DNA from: Adineta steineri
Taxonomy: Eukaryota; Rotifera; Eurotatoria; Adinetida; Adinetidae
Direction: 5' to 3'
Length of the DNA stretch: 64,000 nucleotides
NCBI GenBank assembly: GCA_905250115.1
Contig: CAJNOI010000162.1
Span: forward strand, 1-64,000
Below, one piece after another: positions 32,982 through 43,891 of this stretch; the first letter of the stretch is position 1, and each line of letters opens with the position of its first letter. The notes beneath the pieces are model-generated. The model did not search any database and was not told where the DNA came from. It was given only the letters and a program-made list of their open reading frames with translations. Made by a program: the position numbers and the translations under genes.

Positions 32982-34265
32982 ATGGAATTTAATTTAATTC
33001 TGAATCGTAAGTCAAACATTGGATCTATAAAAATAATATAAATATAAATTTATCTACATATTTAAGTTGCAATATTATCGTTATTTTGTGGTTCAATAAT
33101 ATCGATCAATCTGAGTCCTTGTGCCAAATGGAATTCATCAGGTATCGCGGTGGCTGGAAATAGTATATACGGAAGTTCGTCAAATGAATTAGCTAATCCG
33201 ACTGGAATTTTTCTTGACAAAGGTAAGAAGATATTGTATATTGCTGATCATAATAATGGAAGAATTCAAGTCTTCTTATTAAATAATTCATCAAATAAAA
33301 GTATTACTCTTATATCTAATCTCAAATATCCTGTTCGAATTTATGTTGATAATCAAGAAACAATTTATATTGCACTTGATACAAGCAAACGTATAGAAAA
33401 ATGGATCAAAGGAGCAACACAAGGTGTACAAGTTGGTCAAGAATGTCGCGGATGTTCAGCTTTATGGATAGACGAAGAAAAGGATTATGTTTACATGTCA
33501 GAATGGATTCGAAATCGAGTGAGCAAATGGTCAAATGAAACCGAGAATACAACAACTGTTGCTGGTCAATCAGATCGAACTGGAGCAACAAATCAATTTC
33601 TCAATGGTCCAAAAGGATTTTATTTTGATAAAAAAAGTGATACAATATATGTTGCTGATACAGGTAATCATCGAATTCAAAAATGGCTTAAGAATGCTGA
33701 ACAAGGTATTACTGTTGCTGGATCAAGTAGTGGAAAACGAGGTGAAGATGCTGCATCATTATGGTTTCCTGAGAATGTTTTTATTGATGATCAAACAAAT
33801 GTTATTTATGTTACCGATACAAATAATAATAGAATTCAACGTTGGTTATTTAATGCATCTCAAGCTGAAACTATCATTGGTGCATCAGGTATATGTACAT
33901 TTATTTATTAATTTAATATCAATTTTTAATTTAAGGTCGAGGAAATCGAACTGATCAATTAAATCATCCAACTGATTTAGCATTTGATGATGAAGGAAAT
34001 CTCTATGTATGTGATTCTTATAATAATCGTGTACAAATGTTTCAATTAATCGACAATCAATTGTGTTCAAAAGGTTTTTTTTCTATACATTTATTTAATC
34101 ATTATTTTATTTTTATTTTCTCTTTAGGAAATAATTCAATCAATGAGTAAGTGAATCATCATCTAGATTTTATTTATATTAATAAAAAATCCTTTCTATA
34201 GAATGATGATTTTCCTCATTGCATTCTCAACGATAATAACAATGATGGAAAAACTACTTTTATAG
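32982..34265 (+). CDS. NHL-repeat secreted protein, intact, with hydrophobic C-terminal tail
   Basis: Five exons join in phase: 32982-33006, 33067-33888, 33936-34073, 34128-34146 and 34202-34265, giving 355 residues. The spliced N-terminus is a signal peptide (MEFNLILN then AILSLFCGSIIS). Six or so NHL blades follow, with IYVADTGNHRIQKWL, VIYVTDTNNNRIQRWL and LYVCDSYNNRVQMF as clear examples, each preceded by a TVAG-type strand. The last exon encodes MMIFLIAFSTIITMM and ends soon after, consistent with a GPI signal or a short membrane anchor. NHL propellers bind proteins or ligands; the family is abundant and extracellular in bdelloids. It is an intact counterpart of the broken gene at 11555. 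A TTTCTTTCAG acceptor just 5' of the ATG suggests a leader exon or trans-splicing. Confidence 0.85.
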
Positions 34266-34602
34266 TAGTTCTTTCTATTCTATCATGTACTCGAATACAT
34301 CTTCTTTATAATCGTTTGTTATCATTCACTAATAAAAACCAGTTGTCTAGCAATTGCTCATTTATACCAAACAGTTGCATATTTTCTGTGCTTTTTTCGA
34401 ACTCTAAAAAAAAGTCGTGATCTACAAACTTTATTATATACCATTTGAGAGAGATTTCCACGATATATAAAGCGGTTATTAATGACTATATCTATTTCTA
34501 TTTTAAATAGCTTAATCAAAATCTAGAGAAACTATTATTATTATTATTAAATTATTAGAAAGTTAAAATATTGATAATCAAAAACTAAAACAAAGAAAAA
34601 TG
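34266..34602. other. Convergent 3' flanks
   Basis: 337 AT-rich bases between the NHL gene and the urea transporter; nothing else seen. Confidence 0.5.
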
Positions 34603-37497
34603 TTACAATTGACTTTGACTTAATTCGTCAATAATCTGGTTAAATTTCATTTGTTCTGCTTGATCTAGAGGAGTATTTCCCCACCGATCAATTTGTGTCT
34701 TTTCATTGTAACCAAATCGAATGAGTAGTTGAACAACATTTAAATGTCCATAAGCTGCAGCTAAATGCATTGGTGTACGACCATCATAATCTGCATAGAG
34801 CTCTGTTGGAATGAAATATCCACGTGAAAATAATGCATCAATTCTTTGAGCTTGGCCTGATGCAGCTAATGTAGAAAAGAGAAAGATTTTTTTCCATTTT
34901 TGTAGTAAACGAACAATGTCGTTAGTTTCTGATTCTGTATTTGATCGATGTGTTATATCTCTTTCAGTTTGATTATTTTGATCGAATAAATGTTCTTTTA
35001 AATAAGTAGAAATATTGAAATGTTGATAACGATAGGCTTCATCTATAGGCGATAAACCCCATCGATCTTGACGATTCATCAATTGTTTAAATTGATCAGT
35101 AGAACAATATTTATGTAAAAAGTAGATAATATCGATTTTCCCTTGAGCGGCTGCAAAATGTGCTATTGAACGTTGATCATAATCAAGACACTCGAGTGCA
35201 TTCAAATTAGGGAACTGTTCGAGAAATTTGCTCATTATTTTCATATCACCTTCAGCTGCACTTTGATATAAAAGTGCAGGTAAACAGTTTCGTTCTATAT
35301 TCATCGAAAGTATTTCTGTATTATTTGTTTGTGTTTGATCATTTAAATTTGTTTCTGTAACAATATCCAATGGTATTGATTCTCTTCTCGAGATATGATT
35401 GTCTTTTTTATTTCGTAAATAATTAAAAATGATAATATCGGATAAATGTGATGCATATTCTATTGCTGTTTGTTTAAATTGATCAACTAAATTTAAATCA
35501 ATAGATGTTTGTTCAACTAGATAATGAACAATATCAACATTATTTTCCATAACTGCTATATGTAAAGGATTTCGTCCTTCATAATCGCCTGTATTTGGAT
35601 TAAATCCACATGAAATTAGCAATTTAATGCCTTCTAAATTCCTTTCATAGACAAAAGCATTGAGATAGAAAGCGAGTTCTTTTGATTTATATTGAGGCAT
35701 TTGTGCACCATGTAAAAAAAGAAATGAAGTCAATTGAAAATGTCCATTAGTAAAAGCATCATATAATGGTGAACCACCAAATTTATCAATTATATTAACA
35801 TCGACTTTTCCATATTTAATAAGCCATTTAGATATATTCATATTTCCTTGACATGCGCTTATGTGTAATGGACTTCGACCATTATGATCAGTTAATTGTA
35901 TATTAATCTTTTGTTTGATTAACATTTTAATGTCGTTTAGATCATTTTCATTGGCATATGAACACATTAAAATAGGCAAAGTTTGATTAAGTTTTGAAAA
36001 TTCTTCTAATGTTGTATCTTCATTCAGTGAAGATGAAAGATTTGTCAAATAACTAATAAATTTCAGTTGAGTTTTAATTAACCTTATAAGACGAAAACGA
36101 CGATAATGATCTTCTGGAATACTGATAGCTGTCAATTTAACACTAATTAAATTTTTTGAACCACCTAAAAGACAATATATCCAGCAAATAAGAGTAAATG
36201 GAAAGGTTAATGTTGGCATTCCAGTTGAAGCAAGAAAAGCTGAAACAGCTGCTTGCACAATAACAGTCATCATCGATCCATAGAATGTAAATAACCATAT
36301 TTGATATCCATAAGGAATTAAAAACATTCCACCTAGTGCTTGACATGTTAGAACAGAATTATAACCCCATAATCCAGAATGAATTGTTGTTGCAGGTAAT
36401 CCTAAAAGATAAGCTGCAATCAATTGACCTGTTACTGCACCAAATAATGCAAAAAATGAAAGAATTCTCGAACAAATGCAAATACCAACGAGTATAACAG
36501 CACCCGTATAAGGATTACCAATAAAATATACTTGTGCTATACTTGCAAAGAATCCAATAAAATTATCTTCAATAGAATAATTTCCATATGATATATTCGA
36601 ATATGGTGGTTTCTCATTTAGTGTGGTTAATAAAGCAGGAGATAAGATTGATCCATTTATAAAAAAATATCGATATTTCAAAGCACCAAGTAGCCATATC
36701 CAAGTAGAAATTTGAAAACTAAAGGTGAATAGTGGAAGTGAAAAATGTTGAACAAGAGTTTTTCCAAGAGCAACAAAAAAAATTGTTGAAAATATACTCA
36801 TTATTATAACTGGAACAACGATTTGAGGAGATTGAGGAAAACTAAAATAAGCAATTCCCATTCCCACTAAACATCCATTGTAACCATATAGACCAGATCG
36901 AATAGAATTATAATCAAATTCAAATAGATGACCTGTTAAAGTTGATACAGTTGTTCCCAAAAGACCATATAAGGATAATTCCCAATTTCCAATAAATAGA
37001 CCAATCAAAATGATTAATCCTGATAAGGGATTATTGGCAAACATAACTTGACCAATACCTCGTAGAACTGAATCAATTAAAATAATAATAAATCGAATAC
37101 ACTTATAATTATTTAGAAAATTAGTGCATAAATATGTTTTTTCTATGTCAAACATTGTTCCAAACAATGATCTCCATGATAAATTATATATATTTTTACG
37201 AATCGATCTTCGACGACCAAAACAAGAAAAAATTTGTGCCATAATATTTCTTTTTTCTCTCGATTGATTGTGTTGAGAATCGTTACTAATTATTTGTTCA
37301 GTATCTGCATATTGAAACGAAGTGCGTACTGTTAATCGAGGTAAATTTTCTAATTGATCATCACCTGAAGTTTCTTCATCAGGATTATAAGCATTTAAAA
37401 GAGTTTCCGCATTTGAAAATAATGGCCATATTTGTCTTGTCCTTAACTCAGTATTAATTGTTACAGATTTACCATTTTCTTCTGTTGAAGTTGACAC
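34603..37497 (-). CDS. Urea transporter fused to C-terminal ankyrin repeats
   Basis: 964 residues in one exon. After a polar N-terminus of about 100 residues comes a full urea-transporter domain with the family's internal twofold repeat: RGIGQVMFANNPLSGLIILIGL and SGLYGYNGCLVGM in the first half, VYFIGNPYTGAVILVGI and SGLWGYNSVLTC in the second, and TFPFT near the end. These segments line the selective pore that lets urea move passively. From about residue 480 to the end there are ankyrin repeats in three blocks, including GRSPLHISACQGN, GRNPLHIAVMENN, QRSIAHFAAAQGK and GRTPMHLAAAYGHLNVVQLL. The last repeats, ending DRWGNTPLDQA, resemble the ankyrin tail of kidney-type glutaminases. Vertebrate urea transporters lack ankyrins. 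A role in anchoring or gating is inference. Confidence 0.9.
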   Translation of the reverse strand: MSTSTEENGKSVTINTELRTRQIWPLFSNAETLLNAYNPDEETSGDDQLENLPRLTVRTSFQYADTEQIISNDSQHNQSREKRNIMAQIFSCFGRRRSIRKNIYNLSWRSLFGTMFDIEKTYLCTNFLNNYKCIRFIIILIDSVLRGIGQVMFANNPLSGLIILIGLFIGNWELSLYGLLGTTVSTLTGHLFEFDYNSIRSGLYGYNGCLVGMGIAYFSFPQSPQIVVPVIIMSIFSTIFFVALGKTLVQHFSLPLFTFSFQISTWIWLLGALKYRYFFINGSILSPALLTTLNEKPPYSNISYGNYSIEDNFIGFFASIAQVYFIGNPYTGAVILVGICICSRILSFFALFGAVTGQLIAAYLLGLPATTIHSGLWGYNSVLTCQALGGMFLIPYGYQIWLFTFYGSMMTVIVQAAVSAFLASTGMPTLTFPFTLICWIYCLLGGSKNLISVKLTAISIPEDHYRRFRLIRLIKTQLKFISYLTNLSSSLNEDTTLEEFSKLNQTLPILMCSYANENDLNDIKMLIKQKINIQLTDHNGRSPLHISACQGNMNISKWLIKYGKVDVNIIDKFGGSPLYDAFTNGHFQLTSFLFLHGAQMPQYKSKELAFYLNAFVYERNLEGIKLLISCGFNPNTGDYEGRNPLHIAVMENNVDIVHYLVEQTSIDLNLVDQFKQTAIEYASHLSDIIIFNYLRNKKDNHISRRESIPLDIVTETNLNDQTQTNNTEILSMNIERNCLPALLYQSAAEGDMKIMSKFLEQFPNLNALECLDYDQRSIAHFAAAQGKIDIIYFLHKYCSTDQFKQLMNRQDRWGLSPIDEAYRYQHFNISTYLKEHLFDQNNQTERDITHRSNTESETNDIVRLLQKWKKIFLFSTLAASGQAQRIDALFSRGYFIPTELYADYDGRTPMHLAAAYGHLNVVQLLIRFGYNEKTQIDRWGNTPLDQAEQMKFNQIIDELSQSQL

Positions 37498-39004
37498 TGA
37501 AAGCAGTTATTAGGTCATCTATTAATTTACTTTTGACAAGAAAAATTCTCGTGAATAGTCTCAAATCGCTGTGCAACCCCAGCGGACCGTCAGAAAAAGA
37601 ATTTAAATCTATAATTGATAATTTTTCTATCAATAATAAAGAAGTTTGATAAAATCTGATTGATCATCTTATCAGCCAATCACACTCCATCAGCGTCTAT
37701 TAATAAGACCTTCCGATAACCTCATATTTGTCCTAACAATAAGAGATATCAGATTTTAGCTGACTTTTTTTTTCTTTTATTATCAAAACAAAATATAAGT
37801 CACAAATTTTCAGTAAGTGCATCAAAGAAAAAACTAGTAGAGCAGAATTAACGGTAATTCAATGATAATCATTAATGGATATTAATCAAGTGCCTGACTA
37901 TTGTTAGAAGAAAGATAATCAATTAATTGATTTCCTTACTTTGATTGTTCTTCTACACCAATGGCTTGTAACTAAATATAACCAAAAAAATAAATGTAAA
38001 AAAATTGGATTGATTTTAATCAAACTGTCTAAAAACAAGTGGTGCGAATGTGAGATGACCCACTGGATCTCTTGACTAAATAGACTTTTCTACCATTTAC
38101 GTGTCTGTTTCTTGATCACAGAGTTTTCTCGATAATATAGAACTTGAAAATTTGAAGGTATCCCCACCATACAAGACTTAAAAGCATAGAAAAGCACAGA
38201 AAATAATGATATTTTTCTCTATAACTCAGCTATTTCTTGACGAGTCATTCTCATTTTCGAATTCGACTGAGATCTAGATGAGGTTATTCTATTGAAAATA
38301 TTTCGCCGTACATTTTCTTACTTTGTAAAACAGATGTATAGATAAAATAACAGAAGAAAGAGTAAAAAAAAAGTTAGTAAATATTCTAATAATACTTTCA
38401 AGGTGTTTTATTCTTCCAATGCGACCTTTTTCTTTATCTACTTTCAGATGTTGTGTATTTATCTTTGTATCTCTTCAATATCTTTTAGTTTTCTTTATGC
38501 ATTTTTCATTTGGAGTATTTTTGAAAAAGTAATTAAAATATAAACAATATCGAAGAAAAAAAGCAGCAAGACATGGATTTTATTCATCATTTGTAACACC
38601 ATTCGACTAAACATGGAGTAATGAGAAAAACATTTGCATTAATAAGTATTAACTTTTCTTTTTTGGGTTTTATGATAAAGTTTTTCGCCGATGATGAAAA
38701 TAGGTAATGGTTGCACATATTAGAATTATTTTGTTTATCAATGTTACGATAAATGTGAAGAAGTATCAATTCTTTATGATCATTGTTGATTATTTTTTGC
38801 ACAAAGGGACGTATATTTTCTCTTCATCCATTTACGCTAGTGGTCCAAGGCTATTACTTTATTGTTTGGTTGCTCTTTGATAAAAATAAGCGAGTTTTAT
38901 TTCAAGATAATGGAGATTGCCAATGAAAGAACGGAGAATAAACATCAACTAAAAATATTATCATTATTTTTTTTTGTCACAGTGTCTTGAAAAGTTTATA
39001 TGAA

Positions 39005-39070
39005 GTTGAGGGTGTGAGTTTGAGTGTATACTACTCATACTTATAAATACATTCACACCCACACCCACAT
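39005..39070. repeat. Telomere-like hairpin element
   Basis: GTTGAGGGTGTGAGTTTGAG, loop TATACTACTCATAC, then TTCACACCCACACCCACATC. Confidence 0.8.
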
Positions 39071-39691
39071 CATTTTATTATGAATTTCCCATTCTGGGAG
39101 ATTCATATTTATTGTGAATCAATAATTATTGATAATAAGAATATAACATAGGATAGTATTCTTAACTATGCCATTGCCTCTATCTTAATGTATTTCAAAT
39201 GAACACAGTGTTGATGAATAATAAAAAATAGTAGTAAATAGAATGCTTGTAGTTAGTATGATTTTCTTAAATATTTATAAGCAGCGAGTAGTAGATGGGA
39301 AGCAATATTGAGAAAATAAAATGAGATGATTGATAATTATTTTAATGAGCTTTTTCCTATATAATCTCTTGAAATGAAATTTTCTTTCATCAATCCTGTA
39401 AATATTACTTATTGAGAAATGCAATATACGTCATTGAGATATACTGCAAATAAATAAAGTTTTTATTATTATTAAATCATGAGACGTGTTTTTTCTTTGC
39501 ATATCCATAAATATTAAAATTCTTCTTGAAAGATTCGAAAATCTTGAAACTTGAAGCTAAATATTTAAGTATCTTAGAATAGGCATGTCCCAAATCCAAA
39601 TTATTTAGTTATTTTTCCAGCCGTCATTTATATAAGACTTCTATGCGTTATATATATATATAGCCGACACAAATTGCAATATAAACTGTTC

Positions 39692-39740
39692 ATGAAGTGT
39701 GGATCTCTAATCCAAACTCAAAACCTACACCCACATTCAT
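39692..39740. repeat. Telomere-like hairpin element, weak
   Basis: GAAGTGTGGATCTC ... AAACCTACACCCACATTC; about 150 bp from the 3' end of the ISG12-like gene. Confidence 0.5.
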
Positions 39741-39889
39741 TCATAGAACAGTCTTATGATGTTAACAATACTGAAGAATATTTAACTTGAATAGCTATGA
39801 GCTTAAAAATAGACTAGTGAATTTATTTTTATAAAATTTACATGATTATATCATAGTATGAATGTAAAGTAACGAAGTAAATTGTAACG

Positions 39890-40312
39890 TTATCGCCTTT
39901 TCTCACAAACTACTGCCGTTACACCACCTGCAGTAGCACTAGCTGCAAGCCCTACACCCACAGAAGTTGATGTAGCTACTGCACCAACAGCCCCAGCAGA
40001 TTGACATAGAGCAAAGATGCCTCCCGATGCTGTTGCTGCTGTTTGCATGGATGCTGCGATACTACCGGCTGCTACACCAGCTGATGTAAATCCCGCCAAA
40101 CCTAAGACGGGTAGAATGGCCAGTGGAGCTGTTACAGCAGCAGTCGATCCAATTATACATGCTTTTGTTGTTGTAGAACTTTCGTTCCATTTGGTTTTAG
40201 CAGTATTCGCAGCAGCTAAAGTAAGATTGCCAACGTTCTTTTACTGATTGAAAATTGAAGATGTTAAACTGTTTCCTTTATCGACAATTTGTGAAAGCAT
40301 ATTTTCACTCAT
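39890..40312 (-). pseudogene. ISG12/IFI27-like small hydrophobic protein with in-frame TAA
   Basis: From the ATG at 40312 one frame runs to the stop at 39890 (140 codons), broken only by TAA at codon 24 (40241-40243). The C-terminal two thirds is the glycine/alanine-rich hydrophobic ISG12 domain: APLAILPVLGLAGFTSAGVA, GSIAASMQTA and ALCQSAGAVGA, ending in a basic CEKRR. In animals such proteins insert in mitochondrial, ER or nuclear membranes and are often induced by stress or infection. The 23 residues before the TAA look like a normal polar N-terminus. Removing a GT...AG segment across the stop gives only 29 nt and shifts the frame, so splicing does not rescue it. No in-frame ATG lies between the stop and the domain. 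Hairpins flank the gene on both sides. Confidence 0.7.
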
Positions 40313-41323
40313 CGAGTAAAATGTTATCTAACAAATAAATAGAAGCAAAGAATATCCGTTAACTAACATCAAAAAGAAATCATTTACTCAAAAAATAATA
40401 TCTGAAACTTATAAGTTGAGGGTGGATGTGTGATGGATATATTACTCAAATCCAGATCCACAACCAAATATAAAAAAATGTATTTGTTTTAACAATATTT
40501 TATATATAACATATAAAACGAAAACGAAAATGAAATGTAGGCAACAGCTTTTGTCCTGTTTGTCTTGGGGAGTAGAGATAGAAAAACCGGCGACAAGACG
40601 CTATGAAATAAAGATATAATAATAACGTAAGAAAATAAAATCTTTATTTGTATATATTTTTTACTAGCTACCAATGTGGGAAATAATGCAAAATTAAAAC
40701 AATTTTTTTGCAAAAAGAAATTGACGTCATCAATATCTTTGTAATACACACATGCAACAATCAACAGATAAGAAAAAAATTGGTTGGTGTGCATATTCAA
40801 CATTCGTTAAATACGAAGAGAAAGATGACGCTATAGTATGAATATGTATACATATTACGTTTATGAATAAAAACAAAAAAACCTATTTAGAAAAATGAAA
40901 TATTAGGATCTTTTCTATGAATCTTATGTTTGTAACATATAAATGTATATTTCGATACATATGAGAGAATAGTATTTTTGAAATCTACTTTATTTTTAAT
41001 ATTACGAATTAATTGACATTCTTCCATGATATACTCTATCAAATTATGAAAAGAGCGATTGCAATTGTATTTTTTTTTTATAATTTGTAGCCAAGAACAA
41101 AGGTATGATTATTAGAATATGTGTGAATGAGAATAAAAAGAGAGTATATGCATTCTCACCTACTCGAATATCCTTTTGATATAGATATTATTTTTGATAT
41201 CATTGAAAAAATATCATCATACTAGTTTCATTATTATTTCATCCAATTTAAGTGAATGAAAGTGATGCTCAACATTTTATTAGATTTTTTATTCATATTA
41301 TTTATTCAAAATGAAACATTATT
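40313..41323. other. Intergenic with one hairpin
   Basis: Hairpin at 40414-40466; otherwise AT-rich with no supported gene. Confidence 0.5.
40414..40466. repeat. Telomere-like hairpin element
   Basis: GTTGAGGGTGGATGTGTG, loop GATATATTACTCAAATCC, then AGATCCACAACC; about 100 bp upstream of the ISG12-like start. Confidence 0.6.
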
Positions 41324-41797
41324 TCAATTAAATAGTGGTTTTCGATGATTTGCATAAGCAAATGGTGAGACACGTTCAGCATAATGAACATGAGGACCAG
41401 TTACTTGACCTGTATTTCCACTTTTAGCTATTTCTTGTCCAGCTTTAACTTTATCACCAGCTTTAACTAATTTTTTACTTAAATGTGCGTAGAGATGTTG
41501 AACAAGTTTGCCATTCGTATCTTTTGTTTCAATGATAACATGTGTTCCCAAAGCTGCACCCCAATTTAAATTCTTAACTGTTCCATCTTTTGTTGCTACT
41601 ACTTTTGTTCCAATGGGACAAGCATAATCAGCACCTACATGATAACCAAGTACCCATGCTGAACCTTTCACACCATATGCTGTTGTTATTTTCTTACCAG
41701 GAACAGGTGATACACAATTTACTTGATGAAAAATACAATCAATGAAAATAACAGCAATAATAATGAATAAAACAGAAAGGTTCTGTGTAATAGCCAT
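41324..41797 (-). CDS. Secreted M23 (lysostaphin/LytM-type) metallopeptidase
   Basis: 157 residues, single exon. A signal peptide (about 1-28) precedes one M23 domain. The zinc ligands are His53 and Asp57 in GYHVGADYACP and His138 in GPHVHYA; His105 in HLYAHLSK and His136 complete the active site. The VKAGDKVKAGQEIAKSGNTG strand-turn pattern is typical of the beta-lytic fold. M23 enzymes cut peptide bridges in bacterial peptidoglycan. The protein has no cell-wall-binding or other accessory domain and is intronless. Together with the bacterial wording this suggests acquisition from bacteria and use as a secreted antibacterial or digestive enzyme. The family and fold are secure; the biological role is inference. 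Confidence 0.9.
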   Translation of the reverse strand: MAITQNLSVLFIIIAVIFIDCIFHQVNCVSPVPGKKITTAYGVKGSAWVLGYHVGADYACPIGTKVVATKDGTVKNLNWGAALGTHVIIETKDTNGKLVQHLYAHLSKKLVKAGDKVKAGQEIAKSGNTGQVTGPHVHYAERVSPFAYANHRKPLFN

Positions 41798-42731
41798 AGC
41801 TTCTCAATTATCGTCCAAATTTATGAAAAAAATCCTAAGAATATATATGAAATGAAATAAATGATTATTTTGACGCCTTAAAGTGATTTAACATGGCTTA
41901 TAAAATATTTGATACTTTATTCAAAATAGATTAATTCATTTTCAAAAACTTTGAATATCATATTTCAAAAAAACATACGTAAAAATAGATTTATAAATGA
42001 GTAGATTGAAAATTTACAATATCAAATAACCATTTCACAACATTGATACTAAGACTTTATTTTTTCTTTTTTATTCAAAATGAAATTGTTTTTGTGTATA
42101 ATTAGAAAAGGTAACTAGAATAGTGTATTGTAATTTGTCTATAAATTTAATCAAATAATATTGAAAAATATCATATTGGATGAGTACAACCATTCATATC
42201 TGTATTTCAACCGTTGGCTGCAATGTTTTGATTAAAAACAAATGCAGTTCTATCATACTTATACACAAAGTGTAATATTAATGAAATAAAAAGATAGATT
42301 GTAAGTGATGAATTTTAAAGATTAGTTTTCAATAAAAAAAATGAATAATTGAATTAACCATTCAATTGCAATATAATCAGTATAAATATCAGACGCCAAT
42401 CTAAGTAGTATAATTTAACAAATATTTTATCTTTTAGTCAGATGATTAGCGACTCCTTATATTTTAACATTAAGCGAATCATATTTTGTGAATTTCTTTC
42501 GTTTGTAAGAATATGATTAGTTTACTTTGAATGTCTAGACGACAAGCACTTAGAATGGCAGAATAAGAATTTTTCAGTTATTGACAGAAACGAAAAAGAA
42601 TTGAATTTATGGTAGAAGAATAAATAATGACATATAAAAAAGCGTCTACAACTACGAACAAGTAAAATTGCAGCATGTGCGACGTAAAAATGTAAAATAT
42701 TTATTATGATTAACAAAAATTGAATTGTTCT
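41798..42731. other. Intergenic, divergent 5' ends
   Basis: AT-rich; contains the promoters of the M23 gene and the methyltransferase. No other feature. Confidence 0.5.
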
Positions 42732-43601
42732 ATGACAAAACCAATTGTTCGATTTTCAATAGTATTTCAATCATTAGGTTGGATTCTATTATTTATATTT
42801 ATTGTGATAATTTGGAATTATCGATTATGTTCAGATGTAACTCATTTCTATAATAATGATAATGATTGTCAACAATCTCTCAATGAAAGTGATGGATTTA
42901 TTTGTGAATCAAATTATCTTTGGAATAAACGTAAATATATTTATCAAACTCAAGAAAAAGAAAATTTAATAAGACGTCCAAATAGTTACTATTTTGCGTC
43001 AAATTGGGAACCGAATTTTCATTGTTCTCATGCTGAACGTATTGGAGCTATGGGTGATGGTGGGAAATGGATTTGTGATTTATTTCGAATGAAATCACAA
43101 AATAATTGTTTAATTTATAGTGCTGGATCAAGTGGAGATTTTTCTTTTGAAATTCATATGAAAAAAGTTCTACCTCACTGTGAAATTCATACATTCGATA
43201 AAAATCTATATTTATGTCCAACAAATACATGTATATTTCATCAAATCATGTTTGGTACTGATATTCAACTAAATAATTCAGAAACTTGGTCGACTATTAT
43301 TCAAAAATTAAGCCATACCCATCGATTCATCGATGTACTTAAAATTGATATTGAAGGTGGTGAATATTCATTTCTTCCACAGATATTTAATTCAATAAAA
43401 AATATATGGCCACGACAAATTCTAGTTGAATTACATCCAATAAATGTTACTATTATTGAAGGTATATTCGATCTCATGCGTAAAAATAATTATGTGATTT
43501 TCAATAAAGAAAATAATGTTGACGGAGGACCTTATTTCTTTGAATATGGATTTTTGAAATTAAATCCACAATTTTTTCTTCATTCTTCGTCGAAGACATA
43601 A
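42732..43601 (+). CDS. Type II membrane METTL24-like methyltransferase
   Basis: 289 residues, single exon; the ATG at 42732 is preferred because the frame upstream begins only with TTG. A membrane anchor lies at about residues 9-29, followed by a lumenal/extracellular stem. The methyltransferase-22 (METTL24) block starts with ERIGAMGDGGKWICDLF and continues CLIYSAGSSGDFSFEIHM (SAM-binding glycine motif), EIHTFDKN (acidic end of strand 2) and VLKIDIEGGEYSFLPQ. The C-terminal RQILVELHP strand completes the fold. The topology suggests a Golgi or surface enzyme acting on glycans or secreted proteins; the substrate is unknown. It is also related to FkbM-type methyltransferases. Confidence 0.8.
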   Translation: MTKPIVRFSIVFQSLGWILLFIFIVIIWNYRLCSDVTHFYNNDNDCQQSLNESDGFICESNYLWNKRKYIYQTQEKENLIRRPNSYYFASNWEPNFHCSHAERIGAMGDGGKWICDLFRMKSQNNCLIYSAGSSGDFSFEIHMKKVLPHCEIHTFDKNLYLCPTNTCIFHQIMFGTDIQLNNSETWSTIIQKLSHTHRFIDVLKIDIEGGEYSFLPQIFNSIKNIWPRQILVELHPINVTIIEGIFDLMRKNNYVIFNKENNVDGGPYFFEYGFLKLNPQFFLHSSSKT

Positions 43602-43810
43602 TAATTCTTAATTGTATATGATGTATTATTCATTTTATTTTATTGTTATTTTTGGTAACTCTTGTAAGATTAAGAAGGAATATATAATTAATTAATAAAA
43701 TAAATACAAAAGTGAAGAGTAATAATAATAAAAGATTAGAACAAACAGAAATAGTTATTGATAAAGAAAATACACATTTCTGAATACATCGAGTCATATT
43801 GCTCATAATT

Positions 43811-43870
43811 TGAAGGTGGGAGGGTGTGGGTATAGGTGCGTCATGAGTATACTACTCACACTGCCGATAT
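43811..43870. repeat. Telomere-like hairpin element
   Basis: GAAGGTGGGAGGGTGTGGG, loop GAGTATACTACTCA, then CACTGCC; 22 bp from the 3' end of the vWA gene. Confidence 0.7.
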
Positions 43871-43891
43871 CCGAAACGAGAGTTCGTTTAT

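Larger units (their letters stand above)
37498..39889. other. Intergenic with two hairpins
   Basis: 2.4 kb, AT-rich, no gene supported. Telomere-like hairpins at 39005 and 39692 lie toward the right end. Confidence 0.5.

Noticed and set aside
40213..40244. Tiny intron removing the TAA of the ISG12-like gene
   Set aside because: The only GT...AG pair across it gives a 29-base intron and shifts the frame into another stop.
40017..40247. Plus-strand 76-residue frame rich in Ala
   Set aside because: It is the antisense shadow of the ISG12-like domain.
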